Assembly: GCA_900100835.1 (NCBI GenBank) | Contig: FNCM01000005.1 | Coordinates: forward strand, 124,001-188,000 | DNA from: Selenomonas sp. WCT3 | Lineage (GTDB): Bacteria > Bacillota > Negativicutes > Selenomonadales > Selenomonadaceae | Length of the DNA: 64,000 bases | Direction: 5' to 3' | Shown here: in pieces, positions 41,441 through 50,280 of the stretch | Numbering within the stretch: the first letter of the stretch is position 1 | Layout: every line of letters starts with the position of its first letter | Translations under genes and position numbers: made by a program | Notes under the pieces: model-generated | The model's input: only the letters and a program-made list of their open reading frames with translations | Told to the model about the DNA's origin: nothing | Database searches by the model: none

Positions 41441-42652
41441 TTACTTCAACGTCTCTTCGTTCAAGAGATGGCCCATCTTTACTTTTTTGACTGTCAGATA
41501 GTTCTTGTCGAACTTGTTGGCATGAATCATCAGCGGTACCCGCTCGGTAATCGTAAGACCATACCCCTCAAGACCAGCCCGCTTAGCCGGATTGTTGGTC
41601 ATCAGCCGGATGCTGGTAAGCCCCAGATCCGCCAGAATCTGAGCACCAATGCCGTAGTCCCGCAGGTCCGGTGCAAAACCGAGCTCCACATTGGCCTCCA
41701 CCGTATCGCGGCCCTTATCCTGCAGGGCATAGGCCCGCATCTTGTTAGCAAGGCCAATGCCACGGCCTTCCTGACGCATGTAGAGCACGACGCCCTCGCC
41801 GGCCTTTTCGATTTTTTCCAAGGCCGCATGGAGCTGGTCACCGCAGTCACAGCGCATGGAGCCCAGCGCATCACCCGTCAGACACTCGGAATGGACGCGC
41901 ACCAGCACGTCTTTCTTGCCCTTGACGTCGCCCTTGACGATGGCCAGATGGCATTTGCCGTCCAGCTTGCTCTCATAGGACTTGATGCGGAAATGACCGA
42001 ACTTGCTGGGGAAATCCACATCAGCCACCAGCTCCACAAAGGATTCGGTGCGCTTGCGGTACTCGATGAGAGCCTGTACCGTAATCATGTGCAGACCGTG
42101 CTTCTTGGCAAACTCGATGAGTTTCGGCGTGCGCATCATGTGACCATCGTCGTCCATGATTTCACAGCAAAGGCCTGCCGGATAGAAACCAGCCAGCCGC
42201 GCCAAATCCGTGGTCGTCTCCGTATGACCGGCACGGCGCAGGACACCGCCCTCCACAGAGCGCAGCGGGAACACGTGGCCCGGACGGCGGAAATCCGACG
42301 GACGCGCCTTGGGGTCTAAAAGCTTGCGAATGGTCAGGCAGCGCTCATAAGCCGAGATACCCGTATCCGTCTCATGGGCGTCAATGGAAACCGTAAACGC
42401 CGTCTCATGGTTATCCGTATTGTTGACCACCATCTGGCCGATGTTAAGCTCATCGAGGCGCTTGCCGTCAATGGGCGTGCAGATGAGCCCCTTGGCGTAT
42501 TTGGCCATAAAGTTGACATCTTCGGGGGTCACCGTTGCGGCGGCCACGATAAGGTCGCCTTCGTTTTCGCGGTCCTCATCATCGACCACCACCACCATTT
42601 TGCCATTCTTGATATCTTCAATGGCCTGCTCTACTGTTGCAAAATCTGCCAT
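41441..42652 (-). CDS. ribBA: Bifunctional DHBP synthase / GTP cyclohydrolase II
   Basis: A 403-residue fusion. Residues 1-205 are 3,4-dihydroxy-2-butanone-4-phosphate synthase ([12 protein letters not shown] acidic loop, RRPGHVFPL). Residues 206-403 are GTP cyclohydrolase II, with the zinc cysteines in [17 protein letters not shown] and RQEGRGIGL. The protein makes both starting compounds of riboflavin, from ribulose-5-phosphate and from GTP. Both sets of catalytic residues are present. It follows ribE by 16 bases in the rib operon. Confidence 0.97.
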   Translation of the reverse strand: MADFATVEQAIEDIKNGKMVVVVDDEDRENEGDLIVAAATVTPEDVNFMAKYAKGLICTPIDGKRLDELNIGQMVVNNTDNHETAFTVSIDAHETDTGISAYERCLTIRKLLDPKARPSDFRRPGHVFPLRSVEGGVLRRAGHTETTTDLARLAGFYPAGLCCEIMDDDGHMMRTPKLIEFAKKHGLHMITVQALIEYRKRTESFVELVADVDFPSKFGHFRIKSYESKLDGKCHLAIVKGDVKGKKDVLVRVHSECLTGDALGSMRCDCGDQLHAALEKIEKAGEGVVLYMRQEGRGIGLANKMRAYALQDKGRDTVEANVELGFAPDLRDYGIGAQILADLGLTSIRLMTNNPAKRAGLEGYGLTITERVPLMIHANKFDKNYLTVKKVKMGHLLNEETLK

Positions 42653-42668
42653 AATCTTTCTCCTTCAC

Positions 42669-43304
42669 TTAAAAACCGTTCTCCAGCAGGAAGGCCCGGG
42701 AAAGACCGCCGGCCTTCTTCTGCTCTTCCTTTCCTGCCAGCATCTTTTCCACGTATTTTCCCAGCACATCGGTTTCAATATTTATCCTGCTGCCCGCCTT
42801 CTTGCTGCCAAGATTCGTGACCTCCCGGGTATGGGGGATAAGGCTCACGGTAAAATCCGTATTGTTTACGGCCGCCACCGTCAGGCTGATGCCATCGAGA
42901 GCCACCGAGCCCTTTTCCACGATGTAGCGCAAAAGGTCCGCCCCTGCCGCAATCTTCATCAGGATGGCATTGCCTTCCTCTTTAAAGGAAACAATCTCGC
43001 CGGTGCCGTCGATATGGCCGCTGACGATATGGCCGCCCAAGCGGCTGGCAAGGGTCAGTGCCCGCTCAAGATTTACAGGACTGCCCTTGGAAAGCTCCGA
43101 AAGCGACGTGCGCCGCACCGTCTCGGGCATCACATCCGCCGTGAAATGATTCTTGTCAAAGGAGGTCACCGTAAGGCAGACGCCGTTTACGGCGATGCTG
43201 TCGCCTAAGGCCACATCCTCCACCACTTTCTGGCAGTCAATGGCTAGCTGCCCGCCGCCAATGCGCCGGATATGCCCGACCTCTTCAATGATTCCTGTAA
43301 ACAA
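42669..43304 (-). CDS. ribE: Riboflavin synthase, alpha subunit
   Basis: A 211-residue protein with two lumazine-binding repeats (MFTGIIEEVGHI at the start, then about residues 98-195). Each repeat carries G-D-S-I-A-V-N-G-V-C-L-T or VALDGISLTV, and SGHIDGTG marks the second. It dismutates two lumazines into riboflavin plus the pyrimidine. It starts 4 bases after ribD and precedes ribBA. The standard length and both repeats make the call secure. Confidence 0.96.
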   Translation of the reverse strand: MFTGIIEEVGHIRRIGGGQLAIDCQKVVEDVALGDSIAVNGVCLTVTSFDKNHFTADVMPETVRRTSLSELSKGSPVNLERALTLASRLGGHIVSGHIDGTGEIVSFKEEGNAILMKIAAGADLLRYIVEKGSVALDGISLTVAAVNNTDFTVSLIPHTREVTNLGSKKAGSRINIETDVLGKYVEKMLAGKEEQKKAGGLSRAFLLENGF

Positions 43305-43308
43305 CGTC

Positions 43309-44427
43309 TCACCTCCGCGTCACATAACCTGTGAGCAAAATATCGCCATTCATCGACTCCGTCGTAACCCGATTAAGCTCCACGGCATCGGAAAGTCGCG
43401 CAAAGCCTTCCCCCTCCACCGGGGTCAGCGCCTCCCGCCCGCCGATAAGCTTCGGGGCGATGAAGGCATGGACTTTATCCACCAGGCCTGCTTCAAGCAG
43501 CGAGAAATTTACGCGGCCGCCGCCCTCGACAAATACCGAGCAGACTTCCCTCTCACCAAGCTTTGCCATCAGGAGCTTTAAGTCAACCTGCTCGCCGCTG
43601 CCCGCCGTGATAATCTCTGCACCGGCAGCCTTTAAAGCCTGTACGCGCTCCTTAGGTGCCTGCTCCGTCACCGCCACAATAGTCGGCGCCGCCCCGTCCG
43701 TTACCACCTTAGCCGTAAGCGGCGTGCGGGCCTTGCTGTCGACAATGATGCGGATGGCATTTTTCCCTTCACACCCTGGAATCCGCGTCGTAAGGCTCGG
43801 GTCGTCTTTTAACACCGTGCCGATACCAGCCAATATGCCATCATAAATATCCCGCAGCTCGTGGACCCGGCGCCGAGAAGTCTCATTGGTAATCCACTGG
43901 GACTCTCCCGCAGCCGTTGCAATCTTGCCGTCAAGCGTCATGGCAGTCTTGAGCACCACAAAGGGCATCTTCGTGGTAATCCACTTGAGGAACACTTCGT
44001 TTAACGCCACAGCCTCTTCTTCGAGGACTCCACAGGTAACCTCGACGCCGGCATCTTCTAAAATCTTGATGCCCTTGCCTGCCACCAGAGGATTGGGATC
44101 CCGCATGCCAATGACCACCCGGGCAATGCCTGCCTCGGCCACTGCCTTGGCACAGGGGCCCGTGCGACCATAGTGGGCACAGGGCTCAAGCGTCACGTAA
44201 AGCGTTGCGCCGCGCGCAAGGTCTCCTGCCATATTCAGCGCATGAACCTCCGCATGGGGGGTGCCGGCCTTGCGATGCCAGCCCGCCGCCACGATACGGC
44301 CCTCCCTTACGATCACAGCTCCCACCAGGGGATTGGGCGAGGTACGCCCCTCCGCATTGCGAGCCATTTGCAGGGCTACGCGCATAAAATCTTCATCCTG
44401 CAATCCTATCACCTCAGATTCCTTCAT
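43309..44427 (-). CDS. ribD: Riboflavin biosynthesis deaminase/reductase RibD
   Basis: A 372-residue bifunctional enzyme. The N-terminal deaminase domain has the zinc motif HAEVHAL (HAE) and PCAHYGRTGPC. The C-terminal reductase domain (about 150-372) has KTAMTLDGKIA, GIGTVLKDDPSLTTR and an FVEGGGRVNF NADPH site. It converts the RibA product into the ribityl-pyrimidine intermediate. First gene of the operon, directly downstream of the FMN riboswitch and its terminator. The first ATG at 44427 (MKESEVIGLQDEDFM) lacks a strong ribosome-binding site, and ATG 44385 is the alternative. Confidence 0.95.
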   Translation of the reverse strand: MKESEVIGLQDEDFMRVALQMARNAEGRTSPNPLVGAVIVREGRIVAAGWHRKAGTPHAEVHALNMAGDLARGATLYVTLEPCAHYGRTGPCAKAVAEAGIARVVIGMRDPNPLVAGKGIKILEDAGVEVTCGVLEEEAVALNEVFLKWITTKMPFVVLKTAMTLDGKIATAAGESQWITNETSRRRVHELRDIYDGILAGIGTVLKDDPSLTTRIPGCEGKNAIRIIVDSKARTPLTAKVVTDGAAPTIVAVTEQAPKERVQALKAAGAEIITAGSGEQVDLKLLMAKLGEREVCSVFVEGGGRVNFSLLEAGLVDKVHAFIAPKLIGGREALTPVEGEGFARLSDAVELNRVTTESMNGDILLTGYVTRR

Positions 44428-44447
44428 CTTAGGTTTGTGATTGAGAC

Positions 44448-44484
44448 CAAAAAGACCAGCGAAAAGATTTCTCTTCTCGCTGGC
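44448..44484 (-). terminator. Expression-platform terminator of the rib operon
   Basis: On the minus strand GGCCAGCGAGAAGA pairs with TCTTTTCGCTGGTC, followed by TTTTTGG. It lies between the FMN aptamer and ribD, and should form when FMN is bound, shutting off the operon. Confidence 0.88.
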
Positions 44485-44507
44485 CTAAATCGCATGTAAA
44501 ACCAACA

Positions 44508-44618
44508 TGCCTTTTCTCATCCCGACTATACGGTCGGCTCCGGAATCTCACCGGATCATGCTCCCAAGGGCTCGCGGGCTATACCGCCGGTGGGGAAATG
44601 CTCCCCGCCTCAAAGACA
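44508..44618 (-). promoter_or_regulatory. FMN riboswitch (RFN element)
   Basis: The minus strand shows the conserved RFN blocks: AGGCGGGGAG, TTTCCCCACCGGCGGTATAGCCCGCGAGC, ATCCGGTGAGATTCCGGAGCCGACCGTATAGTCGGGATGAGAAAAGG. These match the six-stem aptamer that binds flavin mononucleotide. It sits between a good promoter and the terminator preceding ribD. Confidence 0.95.
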
Positions 44619-44631
44619 AATCTCACGTCTT

Positions 44632-44661
44632 ATTATAGCACGCTTTTATACTTTCTATCAA
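44632..44661 (-). promoter_or_regulatory. Promoter of the rib operon
   Basis: On the minus strand TTGATA (44656-44661) and TATAAT (44632-44637) are spaced by 18 bases. The -35 box lies 10 bases past the stop of the chemoreceptor gene. No terminator separates the two, so some read-through from the chemoreceptor gene into the riboswitch is possible. Confidence 0.72.
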
Positions 44662-44670
44662 TAATTATTG

Positions 44671-46641
44671 TCAGAACTTGAATTTCGCCGTAGCATCCTG
44701 CAGCTCTGTCGCCATGTTAGCCAGGGCCTGGGATGCCGAGGCAATTTCCTCGGTGGATGCCGACTGCTCTTCCGTTGCTGCCGAAATCGTCTGGGTATGG
44801 GCAGCGGTCTTGCTGCTGACCTCGTCGATTTCCTCCATGGTACCCACAATGGAGCTGGCACCGGCAGAAACCTTGTGCACCCGAGCGTTCATATTCTCGA
44901 CTTCTTCCTTGATGTCATGAACCTTCGCGATGATGCGGCCGAACTGCTCGCCGACCTCGCGAATCGCATCGGTACCAAGCTTGATCTGCTCCGTGCTGGA
45001 CTCCATAGAGCCCACTGCCTGGTTCGTATCGCTCTGAATCGTCGTGATGTGGCGCTTGATATCCTCAGCAGCTTCCTGGGATTCAGCCGCCAGCTTGCGA
45101 ACTTCCTCAGCTACAACGGTAAAGCCGCGGCCCTGTTCACCGGCCCGGGCTGCCTCGATAGCCGCATTGAGGGCCAAAAGATTCGTCTGCTCAGCAATAG
45201 CCGAAATCGTCTCCACAATCTTACCGATCTGCTCACTGTTCTTGCCCAGCTGAGAGACGATGGCTGCCGACTCCTGGGAAGCCTTTTCAATCAGGGCCAT
45301 CTTGTCCATGGCATCCTGCATAAGCTGGCTGCCTGCCGTAGCCGTTTCGTTGGTCTCGTTCGTGCGATCGTTGACATGCTCCATGCCTTTTGCCACATCA
45401 TCGATATGGCCTACGACTTCCTCCACCACATTTTTAGCATTGTCCACGCTTTCCGCCTGGTCGCTGACACCCTGAGCCACGTCACCGACGGATACGGCCA
45501 CGCTGTTGGCGGCCTCTGCCGACTGCTGAGCGCTGGCCGTGAGTTCTTCGGAGGATGCTGCCACCTGCTCAGCGGCGGCGCTCATCTTCTGGATGAGACT
45601 GCGGATGTTCTTGTTCATGGTATTGAAAGCCTGGGTGAGCTGACCGATTTCATCGGAGCTTTCCACCGGCAGCTCGGCCATGCGCAGATTACCATCAGCC
45701 AGCTGCATAGCATGCTCGTTAAGCCCCAGGATTGGACGCGTTATCTTCTGGGCAAAATACTGGCAGACAACCATCATGAGAGCAAAGCCCACGAGGGTCA
45801 ACAGGCCAAATACCCAGCGCATGTGCTTCAGCGAGGCAAAGACGAAATCCTCCGGCACCGCAATGCCGATAAGCCATTCCGTCGACGGCACTTTGGCATA
45901 GGCAAAGACAACATCCTGGCCGTCACTGCTCGTGGTAAAGTAGCCCGAATCCTTGCCCTGCATTTCCTTGAAATGCTCACCAAAGCCATCGACTTCAGCA
46001 AAATTCTGCATAGGCTTGCCAAGGCCAGCCGTTGCCAGGATGTTGCCGGATTTCTCCATGATGATGCCCTGGCCTTCGCCATGGTACTCGATATTCTTTA
46101 CCTGTTCCCCCAGCGCATCGAGAGCGATATCGTTGCAGACTGCACCGACGAACTGACCATTGGCCTTGACTGGTGCAATGGCCGATACCACCAACTTGTT
46201 GGTGATGGCATCCACATAGGCCTCGGTAAACTCCACCTTGTCATCCTTTTTCACCTGCTGATACCAGGGGCGCTGGGTCGGGTCCTTTTGACCGGTCATA
46301 TTGCCACCGGTGGAGGAGGCAAAATACTTATCCTCCATGCCCAAGGTCACGCCCATGACATCGGCCTCCGAGGATGCCGCCTGAAGCGCCGCATTGGTCT
46401 GCATGCTGGCCTTGTCCCCATTGTAAGCCGTCATGACATTGGCCGTATGCGCCGTCGACGACTGCTTTGCCATCAGCCAGCCGTCCATATCGGACACCTC
46501 TTTGGCAACAACTGCCCGCAGCTCGTTATCGACGCTCTGCTGCAAATCCGAACTTGCCAGGTAGTAGCCGATGATGGACACCGCAGCCATCAACGCTCCT
46601 ACGATACCAGCCAACACGATAAACTTTTGTCTGATTCCCAT
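44671..46641 (-). CDS. Methyl-accepting chemotaxis protein (dCache sensor)
   Basis: A 656-residue transmembrane chemoreceptor. An N-terminal transmembrane helix (about 8-28) precedes a periplasmic dCache-type sensor (about 30-280; [13 protein letters not shown] and [21 protein letters not shown] are typical). A second helix lies at about 285-305, a HAMP domain follows ([17 protein letters not shown]), and the cytoplasmic signalling hairpin carries the tip motif [29 protein letters not shown]. The receptor ligand is unknown. It should dock to CheA/CheW, not in this window. M-T-G-Q in the sensor is encoded over a TGACCGGTCA palindrome (46289-46298). Confidence 0.94.
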   Translation of the reverse strand: MGIRQKFIVLAGIVGALMAAVSIIGYYLASSDLQQSVDNELRAVVAKEVSDMDGWLMAKQSSTAHTANVMTAYNGDKASMQTNAALQAASSEADVMGVTLGMEDKYFASSTGGNMTGQKDPTQRPWYQQVKKDDKVEFTEAYVDAITNKLVVSAIAPVKANGQFVGAVCNDIALDALGEQVKNIEYHGEGQGIIMEKSGNILATAGLGKPMQNFAEVDGFGEHFKEMQGKDSGYFTTSSDGQDVVFAYAKVPSTEWLIGIAVPEDFVFASLKHMRWVFGLLTLVGFALMMVVCQYFAQKITRPILGLNEHAMQLADGNLRMAELPVESSDEIGQLTQAFNTMNKNIRSLIQKMSAAAEQVAASSEELTASAQQSAEAANSVAVSVGDVAQGVSDQAESVDNAKNVVEEVVGHIDDVAKGMEHVNDRTNETNETATAGSQLMQDAMDKMALIEKASQESAAIVSQLGKNSEQIGKIVETISAIAEQTNLLALNAAIEAARAGEQGRGFTVVAEEVRKLAAESQEAAEDIKRHITTIQSDTNQAVGSMESSTEQIKLGTDAIREVGEQFGRIIAKVHDIKEEVENMNARVHKVSAGASSIVGTMEEIDEVSSKTAAHTQTISAATEEQSASTEEIASASQALANMATELQDATAKFKF

Positions 46642-46762
46642 TTACCCTTCTCCTTTGTATATGTAGTAGTATTTATAAAAACAGCCAGGGCTGTTCTTAC
46701 CTGCTAAAATCGTTGCTCCATTTTAGTTGCTTGATAAAAGTAAACTATCCCATGTTTACACA

Positions 46763-46794
46763 AAATCCGAGCCGCCCATCGGCAGCCCGGATTT
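46763..46794 (-). other. Hairpin in the chemoreceptor leader
   Basis: On the minus strand AAATCCGGGCTGCC pairs with GGCGGCTCGGATTT around GATG, followed by TTGTGTAAAC. It lies about 55 bases downstream of the promoter at 46851-46879 in a leader of roughly 200 bases. A second palindrome, AACAGCC-CTGGCTGTTTTT, lies near 46681-46696. The long structured leader suggests attenuation, though no known riboswitch motif was recognised. Confidence 0.45.
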
Positions 46795-46850
46795 AACTTA
46801 ACGCTATAACATATACGCGATAAATCCCACTCATGTTTCATTAAGACAAA

Positions 46851-46879
46851 ATTATAGCATAATGTATTTTTAATTACAA
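46851..46879 (-). promoter_or_regulatory. Promoter of the chemoreceptor gene
   Basis: On the minus strand TTGTAA (46874-46879), a 17-base spacer and TATAAT (46851-46856). Transcription would start near 46844, about 200 bases before the start codon at 46641. Confidence 0.75.
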
Positions 46880-46940
46880 GTAAACCTTTTCTCTGCATAA
46901 AATATACTTATTCTAGACAAATGTCTATTTTCGGTATACT

Positions 46941-48053
46941 TTACACCCAAACCTCCTCAGCAATCTCTTTTACCAAGGCCAATTTCGCCCACTGCTGCTC
47001 TTCGGTAAGCTTGTTGCCGATTTCGCAGGAGGCAAAGCCGCACTGCGGGCTGAGGTACAGCCGCTCCAGGGGAATGTAGTTGGCGGCCTCCCGGATTCTG
47101 GCAATAATCTTTGCTTTATCCTCAAGCTCCGGCTTTTTCGTCGTGATAAGACCCAAGACCACTTTTTTGTCTGGGGATACCTTGGCCAGAGGCTCAAATC
47201 CCCCCGACCGCTCATCGTCGTATTCCAGATAAAGGGCATCGACCTTTTCCTCTGCAAAGACGTAATCCGTCACCGAATCATAAGGGCCGCTGGTAAAGAA
47301 GGTCGAATGATAATTACCACGGCAAATATGGGAATTGATTACCATATCCTCAGGCTTTGCCGCCAGTGCCAGATTGTTCACAGCCAGCAGCTGTTCTTTG
47401 ACCTGCTGCAAGTCAAGCCCCAGCGCCTGATAGCGCTGCTGCGCGGCATCCCCCACCACGGCGCCCCAGGTGCAGTCATCAAACTGCAGATTCCGGCAGC
47501 CTGCCTCGTAGAACTGGCGGATGACCTGCTGATAGGCCTTGCCAATATCCTGGATAAGAGACTCGTTATCGGGATAAATTTTCCGGGTGGATTCGATGTT
47601 CTGGGGAATGATGAACTGCTGGAACATCTGGGCCGGTGCTGGAATCGTGTATTTGGCCACCGTCTGCTCATCTTCAAACTGCTTGAGGAATCGGAAATAC
47701 GCCACAAAGGGATGCTGCTTCGCTTTCACCTTGCCCACCAGCCAGGTATCCTCCAGCTCTGCCACCTCACCATTGAACTGGACGCCGCCACCGGCTTTAT
47801 GGGCCACCCCTTCAAAGCCCCACATAAAATCCAGATGCCAGTAAGCCCGGCGGAACTCGCCATCGGTAATCACGTGGAAGCCTGCGGCCTTTTGCTTGGC
47901 CACCACCTGGGTAACGGCTTCATCCGTCACTTCATCCAATTCCTGCTGGGTAATTTTCCCCGCCTTGAAGGCTTCCCGGGCTTCTTTTAACTTAGCCGGC
48001 CGCAAAAAGCTCCCCACAAAATCATAACGGCATGGTGTCTGTATTTTATTCAT
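46941..48053 (-). CDS. MetE-like methyltransferase, YxjG/YxjH type
   Basis: A 370-residue protein from ATG 48053 (AAAGGATG upstream), equal to the C-terminal half of cobalamin-independent methionine synthase. Zinc ligands H-x-C (NSHICRGNYHSTF, about 235), a glutamate in LYLEYDDERSGGFEPL and a cysteine in LSPQCGFASCE are present. Such short MetE-like proteins (B. subtilis YxjG/YxjH) methylate homocysteine from a methyl donor that is not always the folate triglutamate. The gene is divergent from a LysR-type regulator. A second methyl donor or sulfur compound could be the true substrate. Confidence 0.88.
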   Translation of the reverse strand: MNKIQTPCRYDFVGSFLRPAKLKEAREAFKAGKITQQELDEVTDEAVTQVVAKQKAAGFHVITDGEFRRAYWHLDFMWGFEGVAHKAGGGVQFNGEVAELEDTWLVGKVKAKQHPFVAYFRFLKQFEDEQTVAKYTIPAPAQMFQQFIIPQNIESTRKIYPDNESLIQDIGKAYQQVIRQFYEAGCRNLQFDDCTWGAVVGDAAQQRYQALGLDLQQVKEQLLAVNNLALAAKPEDMVINSHICRGNYHSTFFTSGPYDSVTDYVFAEEKVDALYLEYDDERSGGFEPLAKVSPDKKVVLGLITTKKPELEDKAKIIARIREAANYIPLERLYLSPQCGFASCEIGNKLTEEQQWAKLALVKEIAEEVWV

Positions 48054-48149
48054 AACGATCATCCTTTCTTTCGGGTGTGTCTCTGAATCGTATACACCTA
48101 TCTTAGGCAATCGGCAGGCTTCTGTAAAATATGAAAAAGCATCGGCACA

Positions 48150-48168
48150 CCATAGTTATTTTCTATGG
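48150..48168. promoter_or_regulatory. Candidate LysR-type operator
   Basis: CCATAG-TTATTTT-CTATGG is a perfect 6-base inverted repeat spaced by 7, containing the T-N11-A core of LysR-type operators. It lies in the 158-base divergent region between the MetE-like gene and the regulator. A TATAAT box at 48176-48181 faces the regulator gene, so binding would overlap its -35 region and allow self-repression. Confidence 0.6.
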
Positions 48169-48211
48169 GCCATGGTATAATTACATCAAAACATTTCATC
48201 AGGAGATTCTT

Positions 48212-49132
48212 ATGACACTAAAACAACTTCGCTACGCCGTCACAGTGGCCGAGACAGGAAACATCACCGAAGCCGCCAAAAAACTCTTTATCGCCCAGCC
48301 CAGTCTCACCGCCGCCATCCACTCCCTAGAAGAGGAATACGGCATCACCATTTTTTCCCGATCCAATAAGGGCATCGAAGTGACCCCTGCCGGGGATGAA
48401 TTATTAGGCTATGCCCGGCAGGTGCTAGAGCAGGCCGACCTCATGCATGAACGCTACACAGGTAAAACCCCCATCCGCCAGCATTTTTGCATCTCCTCCC
48501 AACATTACTCCTTTGTTGTCGAAGCCTTCGTCGAACTCATCCGTCAGTTCCAAGGCAACAAATACGAATTTCACATGCGGGAAACCCAAACCTATGAAAT
48601 CATCGATGACGTGGCCCATATGCGCAGTGAAGCCGGTATCCTTTATCGGAACAAATTCAATCGCTCCATCATCACCAAAACCCTAAAGGACAACCAGCTC
48701 ACCTTTACGCCGCTGTTTACCGCCAGCCCCCATGTCTTTGTGGGCAAGAACAGCCCCCTGGCGCAAAAAGACCAGGTCACCTTAGCGGACCTAAAGCCCT
48801 TCCCGCGGCTTTCCTACGAACAGGGCAGCCATAACTCCTTCTACTTCTCCGAGGAGATTCTAAGCACCGAAGACTGCGACAAAGAACTCATCGTCTGCGA
48901 CCGGGCCACCTTGTTCAACATGGTCATCGGCCTCAACGGCTACACCATCTGCAGCGGCAGCATCAGCGAGGAGTTAAACGGGTCCAACATCGTGGCCCGC
49001 CCCCTGGCAGTGGATGACTATATGGAAATCGGCTACATCCTGCCAAAGTCCACCCGCCCGTCCCGGCTCACCCTGGAATTTCTCGACATCTTAACCGCCA
49101 TCACCGCCCAAATCAATCCCAGCCGCCAATAA
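48212..49132 (+). CDS. LysR-family regulator of the MetE-like gene
   Basis: A 306-residue LysR-type protein starting at ATG 48212 with CAGGAGA 8 bases upstream. The HTH spans residues 1-60 (LKQLRYAVTVAETGNITEAAKKLFIAQPSLTAAIHSLEEEYG). The effector domain (about 90-300) has the two-lobe layout, with FTPLFTASPHVFVGK and IGYILPK. The divergent MetE-like gene suggests regulation of methionine or sulfur metabolism (MetR/CmbR-like role). The coinducer is unknown. Ends at a strong bidirectional terminator before rubrerythrin. Confidence 0.9.
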   Translation: MTLKQLRYAVTVAETGNITEAAKKLFIAQPSLTAAIHSLEEEYGITIFSRSNKGIEVTPAGDELLGYARQVLEQADLMHERYTGKTPIRQHFCISSQHYSFVVEAFVELIRQFQGNKYEFHMRETQTYEIIDDVAHMRSEAGILYRNKFNRSIITKTLKDNQLTFTPLFTASPHVFVGKNSPLAQKDQVTLADLKPFPRLSYEQGSHNSFYFSEEILSTEDCDKELIVCDRATLFNMVIGLNGYTICSGSISEELNGSNIVARPLAVDDYMEIGYILPKSTRPSRLTLEFLDILTAITAQINPSRQ

Positions 49133-49170
49133 AAAGCGGACCAGGCCAACTATTGACCTGGTCCGCTTTT
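49131..49170. terminator. Bidirectional terminator between LysR and rubrerythrin genes
   Basis: AAAAAGCGGACCAGG pairs with CCTGGTCCGCTTTT around CCAACTATTGA. A or T runs flank both sides. It serves the convergent genes ending at 49132 and 49184. Confidence 0.92.
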
Positions 49171-49183
49171 CACTTGGACACGC

Positions 49184-49720
49184 TTAGAAGTTTTCCCCCT
49201 GAATTTCAAAATAAGTCTGTGGATGCTGACATACCGGGCAAAGCTTTGGCGCCTGCATGCCTACCACAATATGACCGCAGTTGCGGCACTCCCAGACCTT
49301 TACTTCGCTTCGCTTGAACACTTCGCCATTCTTGACATTTTGCAAGAGCTTCCGATAGCGTTCCTCATGGTGTTTTTCGATTTCGCCCACCATGCGGAAT
49401 TTCATTGCCAGCTCTGGGAAGCCTTCCTTTTCCGCCGTTTCAGCAAAGCCTTTATACATGTCTGTCCACTCATAGTTCTCCCCGTTGGCGGCATCTTCCA
49501 GGTTCTCTTCCGTATTGCCAATGCCTTCCAGCTCCCGGAGCCACATCTTCGCATGATAGGACTCATTGGCCGCGGTTTTCAAAAACAATTCCGCAATCTG
49601 CTCCGACCCATCTTTCTTGGCCACCGAGGCAAAATACGTATATTTATTGCGTGCCTGGGACTCTCCGGCAAAAGCCGCCTGCAGATTTTTCTCCGTCTGG
49701 GTTCCCGCATATTTACTCAT
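49184..49720 (-). CDS. rbr: Rubrerythrin
   Basis: A 178-residue protein from ATG 49720 with AGGAGG 7 bases upstream. The N-terminal four-helix domain carries di-iron ligands in [18 protein letters not shown] and [12 protein letters not shown]. The C-terminal rubredoxin domain (about 140-178) has CRNCGHIV and [11 protein letters not shown]. It reduces hydrogen peroxide in the cytoplasm of anaerobes. It lies 20 bases downstream of the desulfoferrodoxin gene, forming a peroxide/superoxide detoxification pair. A TGACTCGTCA copy (49734-49743) spans the end of the previous gene and the ribosome-binding region. Confidence 0.95.
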   Translation of the reverse strand: MSKYAGTQTEKNLQAAFAGESQARNKYTYFASVAKKDGSEQIAELFLKTAANESYHAKMWLRELEGIGNTEENLEDAANGENYEWTDMYKGFAETAEKEGFPELAMKFRMVGEIEKHHEERYRKLLQNVKNGEVFKRSEVKVWECRNCGHIVVGMQAPKLCPVCQHPQTYFEIQGENF

Positions 49721-49740
49721 AGCAATATCCTCCTGACTCG

Positions 49741-50121
49741 TCACACTTCTGCTTTCCACAGGCCATGCAGATTGCAATAGGCATAAGCTGCCACTGCTTC
49801 ATCTCCATCCGCCATATTGAACACAAACTCCGGAGCATCATCCGGCGTCAGATGGGCCATCTGGGCCCCCTGTTTCGTCTCGAGATGAATCCACTCAATG
49901 AAGTGTTCCGGCGTCATCGGATGGGTTACACTCCCCACCGACACCTTCACCGCATTTTCGGCCACCGAGATTACCGGCACGTGTTTTTCCTGAGCCGCAT
50001 CGGTGGTATTGGCCGTAAGCTCGGTCATCGCCTGACCGCAGCACGAAAGCGTTCCGCCGCCTTCTTTGACCACGCCGACAATATTGCCGCAAAGCTTACA
50101 GATAAAGAACCGTTTTGCCAT
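49741..50121 (-). CDS. dfx: Desulfoferrodoxin (superoxide reductase)
   Basis: A 126-residue protein from ATG 50121 with GGGAGG upstream; a longer frame to 50253 lacks a ribosome-binding site. Residues 1-36 form a desulforedoxin-like centre (CKLCG, then SCCG). The rest is the superoxide reductase domain with iron ligands in [22 protein letters not shown] and YCNLHGLW. It reduces superoxide to hydrogen peroxide, which rubrerythrin then removes. The two genes are co-transcribed. Both iron centres look complete, making it a 2Fe-type SOR. Confidence 0.95.
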   Translation of the reverse strand: MAKRFFICKLCGNIVGVVKEGGGTLSCCGQAMTELTANTTDAAQEKHVPVISVAENAVKVSVGSVTHPMTPEHFIEWIHLETKQGAQMAHLTPDDAPEFVFNMADGDEAVAAYAYCNLHGLWKAEV

Positions 50122-50280
50122 AAAACCGCCTCCCGCCAAACTAATACACAAAAAGGCTTTCCCCAGGCAAAAAGACCGCAATATAGTTGCGTAAAATCTT
50201 TTTCCTGCTTTGTAATACTTCGACATTTCCTGGCGGCTTCCTGCCAGCGGCAAAAATATATCTGCGATAGTTTTCCGGCT

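Noticed and set aside
44668..46707. A 679-codon open frame on the plus strand
   Set aside because: It lies fully antisense to the chemoreceptor gene, whose domains and motifs are unmistakable, and its own translation shows no domain.
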